This document shows positions 61,511-64,000 of a stretch of DNA of 64,000 bases, piece by piece. The position numbers and the translations under genes were made by a program. Every line of letters starts with the position of its first letter. Position 1 is the stretch's first letter. The notes beneath the pieces were generated by a model. That model did no database searches. It was not told the DNA's origin and saw only the letters and a program-made list of their open reading frames with translations. Source of the DNA: Carya illinoinensis (lineage: Eukaryota > Streptophyta > Magnoliopsida > Fagales > Juglandaceae); the NCBI RefSeq assembly GCF_018687715.1, contig NC_056766.1:2046001-2110000 (forward strand), given 5' to 3'.

Positions 61511-62338
61511 TCTCGATATTGATGAGTACATAGATTAGTACATAGATGAGTACATAGATTATAGGGGGGAAAAAAAAACTTACCCAGATCTGTTCTGGGC
61601 CACGTCTACCTCACATGCATTGTGGTAAAATCCAATGCAAAACAAGAAAAGAAACAAGCCAATCAGCTCAAGAAATAAAATAAAAAAATAGAAAATAAAG
61701 AACAATTATATAGATTATAGATAATAACACAGACAAATATAAGCTTTACAACACTGCATTATAAAAAAGATTATATTTTCTAACTCATCTAAAAATCACA
61801 CATGCAAAAACAGCAATAAGCCAGTTGAAAAAGTATCACATTTATAACTGGCAGCAACAATGTGCAAACCAAAATAATAAAACCCATAATTTTTTTAGGA
61901 TGACAAGTCATGAGAAGTATTTGTTACAATATATCTTTCTTAATTTCCATGCATCTAAATGTGTATATATATTGATTACATCTAAATCTAAAATAAATAG
62001 CTTATGGTCTATTAATCACATCAACATTAACCAAGCTAAATTATACATCTATCCATATACAAACTGCAAACCATCATGAACTTCAAACCCAAAATTCAAA
62101 AAAAAAAAAAAAAAACATAAAAACATAACAAGTCACCCTCAGAAAGACATTAGAATAAGGTAGGTGCCAAGACGGGCACAAGTTGTCTGCATGAGACTAG
62201 GACTGTTCAAAATGAAAAACTAAATTTATGTTAACAATAGCTAAGGCTATAAATAACTAATGAACTTTATAACTAAATGCATGTAAAAAAAAAAAATCCA
62301 CTGTTGTCACTATCAAAAACTAGGAGTATGAGACTTGC
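61511..62338. other. unassigned intergenic sequence
   Basis: No gene recognised. An A-run at about 62099-62115 and another near 62286. GTAAGT-like donors appear on the minus strand near 61580, but without a supporting protein. Confidence 0.4.
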
Positions 62339-62430
62339 CTTGAATGCTTCACTGTTGTCACTATCAATAACCAAAAATAGAGGTCTTCTTGTAAATGGAA
62401 CAAAGTCACATGGGTAAATGTAGTTTAATC
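62339..62430 (-). pseudogene. isolated SCAI-like exon
   Basis: A TTATTCTAG acceptor precedes 92 nt reading LNYIYPCDF, VPFTRRPLFLVIDSDNSEAF, K. This is a conserved internal block of the SCAI (suppressor of cancer cell invasion) family of plants and animals. It is followed by GCAAGT, a possible GC donor. No neighbouring SCAI exon was found on either side. A 25-bp duplication of the VIDSDNS-coding part follows (about 62299-62323). It may be a captured gene fragment, a decayed copy, or one exon of a gene whose other exons I missed. Confidence 0.6.
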
Positions 62431-63555
62431 CTAGAATAAAAACAGCTGGTTATTGTAAGAAAATTGGAACTACAAAAATATTATAGAGAAATATTTGGAA
62501 CTACAAATAATGAACCATTGACTTCAGTCTTTGTTTATAGATTCATAAGCAGATATATCAAATTAATCACCTGATCATTGCAACTAACATTGGCTTAAAA
62601 AAGACAAACTAATTGACTCTGATATGGGTTCTCTATTTCTTCCTGATAACTATTTGATATTCAATAATTGTATTTGTTTTTTAACACGAACTATAACGAC
62701 AAAAAGTACACAAGTTCTTTTTATGAGACAAGCAATATACTTAGAAACTTAAGTACCTCAAAACTGAAAATACACAGTTATTGAGATGATACTGATCTGC
62801 TTCTAAAACACCTGAGTACCTCAAAAACAACGCAAACCATTACCCCATCCATTTCTCATGCACAGAAACATAGTTAAGTATTAACTACGAATATTATAAT
62901 TAAAAATAATAAAAAGAAAAATGGGAAACAAATAGCAAAACAAAATGGGAATTTATCTGCAAAACGGAAAGGCCATGCAAACAGATCTAACCTATAAAAA
63001 TAATACTCAAACATTCTCATCAACAACCAAAATCAACAAAGGTTTACTAGATTGTCGTATATACTAATAATAAAATAATATACATGTCAAAATAAAGTAG
63101 CATACACATCATAATAACATACATGCCAAAATAAAAGTATTTTCATTTAGTTGTATTTTCGTGTATTTTATTTCATAAAAAGTATCACATCTCATTTAGT
63201 ATCATTCCAGTGCCTCTAAAAATCAACAAAACTCACTTTAACGGAAGCAAATTAATAAAATAAACTAATATATCATTTACGAACATAGAAAAGTTTTACA
63301 CTGGATTACACAATAGCAATAAAAAAGACAAAAAGATCAATAAAATGTTGTGCATAATTTTGAAGACTTTTAGCACTGGAATATCCTTTCTCTAATCAGC
63401 TCAAAGACACAAACATCTTCTTCATTTAATTGATTGTCCTTGCAATACGTTCAGAATGAAAAATCCACTGCTAAATAAATGTAAAACATAGAAACTTATA
63501 AGGACAATATGCACTTCAAACGAAAGCTTATTTAACATCAAAATAAACAATATAC
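62431..63555. other. unassigned AT-rich interval between exon-like fragments
   Basis: No protein likeness seen on either strand. If the flanking fragments belong to one transcript this would be its intron. Confidence 0.4.
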
Positions 63556-63604
63556 CTCCTCATATTCATAATCACGATCGCTTCCTTCCCAAGGATAAAA
63601 AACC
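63556..63604 (-). pseudogene. isolated eIF2-beta-like exon
   Basis: A TTTTTTTAG acceptor is followed by 49 nt reading VFYPWEGSDRDYEYEE, then donor GTATAT. YPWEGSDRDYxYEE is the start of the conserved part of translation initiation factor 2 subunit beta, where LLGRVFNIL should follow. Neither that continuation nor the lysine-block upstream exon is present nearby. It is therefore a fragment in a new context. Confidence 0.6.
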
Positions 63605-63700
63605 CTAAAAAAATGCTTCAAAGCCGAAAGACCCAGTTCACCAAATCACTAGATCTACCACATTTACATTGATTGTTCACAGATCGGGAGATAGACTTAC

Positions 63701-63794
63701 CGAAAGGTCACCGGCGAGATGAGGGATTGAGGACAAAAGGAGATGATTGGTGTGCCGCGCGTTGGATTCCGGACAAAACGAAAGCCCTTGAAGG

Positions 63795-63856
<62 letters not shown>

Positions 63857-63883
63857 CTGGGGGAGGGAGGTGAAGCACTTCGC

Positions 63884-63923
<40 letters not shown>

Positions 63924-64000
63924 AATGGGTCGGGGGGTGGGGGGAAATGGAGATGGAGAAGAAGCTGTCGGCACAGCAGGAGGAAGAAGAAAAATTAAAG
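63701..64000 (-). other. GA/CT-rich probable 5' leader exon, open to the right edge
   Basis: A donor TTTCG/GTAAGT at 63701-63700 ends a pyrimidine-rich (minus strand) segment without an ATG, typical of a plant leader. It holds (GA)n at 63798-63852 and 63889-63919. It may be the leader of a minus-strand transcript that includes the eIF2-beta-like exon. Confidence 0.45.
63798..63852. repeat. (GA)27 microsatellite
   Basis: Perfect dinucleotide run; a second one follows at 63889-63919. Confidence 0.9.

Noticed and set aside
63673..63974. Overlapping frames on both strands at the right edge
   Set aside because: Composed of Arg-Glu or Ser-Leu runs from the (GA)n repeats.
1..64000. CRISPR arrays, bacterial operons, integrated virus, rRNA genes
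   Set aside because: None seen: the gene structure is plant nuclear, with spliceosomal introns throughout, and no viral coat, polymerase or movement protein was recognised.

Overview
This is plant nuclear DNA, almost certainly from a woody eudicot. It has multi-exon genes with short AT-rich introns, long AT-rich intergenic stretches, abundant (AT)n and (GA)n microsatellites, and nested LINE, SINE, TRIM and CACTA-type debris. One dispersed family beginning near GTTTGGATAGTGAGATGAGA is of a type I associate with Juglandaceae/Fagales. That taxonomic call is an inference from memory, not a search.

Layout. 1-6.9 kb, minus strand: the 5' nine coding exons of an ASHH1/SDG26-type SET-domain histone methyltransferase; the gene runs off the left edge and uses one GC-AG intron. 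9.0-14.0 kb, plus: a complete DHHC S-acyltransferase of the PAT08 type. 15.3-16.0 kb, plus: a secreted invertase/pectin-methylesterase inhibitor split by a 128-bp CACTA-type hairpin MITE. 16-23.3 kb: mostly non-genic, with AT microsatellites and an isolated cluster of four G-boxes. 23.4-25.2 kb, minus: a two-exon ABR1-like AP2/ERF transcription factor. 25.2-37.9 kb: non-genic, with a complete TRIM retrotransposon at 37.1-37.5 kb, a decayed relative at 30.8 kb, and a broken RNase H-like relic carrying a small LINE insertion. 37.9-42.9 kb, minus: the complete 17-exon ribonucleotide reductase large subunit (RNR1), with an E2F-type motif upstream. 44.7-47.7 kb, plus: LCV2, a DUF502 membrane protein. 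49.6-58.9 kb, minus: PTBP3, a four-RRM polypyrimidine-tract-binding protein with 14 coding exons, including a 14-nt micro-exon. Its introns hold three LINE 3' fragments and three tRNA-derived SINEs. 59-64 kb: repeats plus two isolated minus-strand exon-like fragments, one like SCAI and one like eIF2-beta, left of a GA-rich leader.

The genes are independent housekeeping or regulatory loci, not one pathway: chromatin modification, protein lipidation, wall or sucrose enzyme inhibition, stress transcription, dNTP supply, vascular patterning and RNA processing. LCV2 and PTBP3 are convergent neighbours, as I recall they are nearly so in Arabidopsis (At1g43130 and At1g43190), which suggests old microsynteny. 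Exon boundaries were built by eye from splice signals, phase continuity and remembered family sequences; every junction listed keeps frame. I found no CRISPR array, rRNA gene, free-standing tRNA gene or virus.
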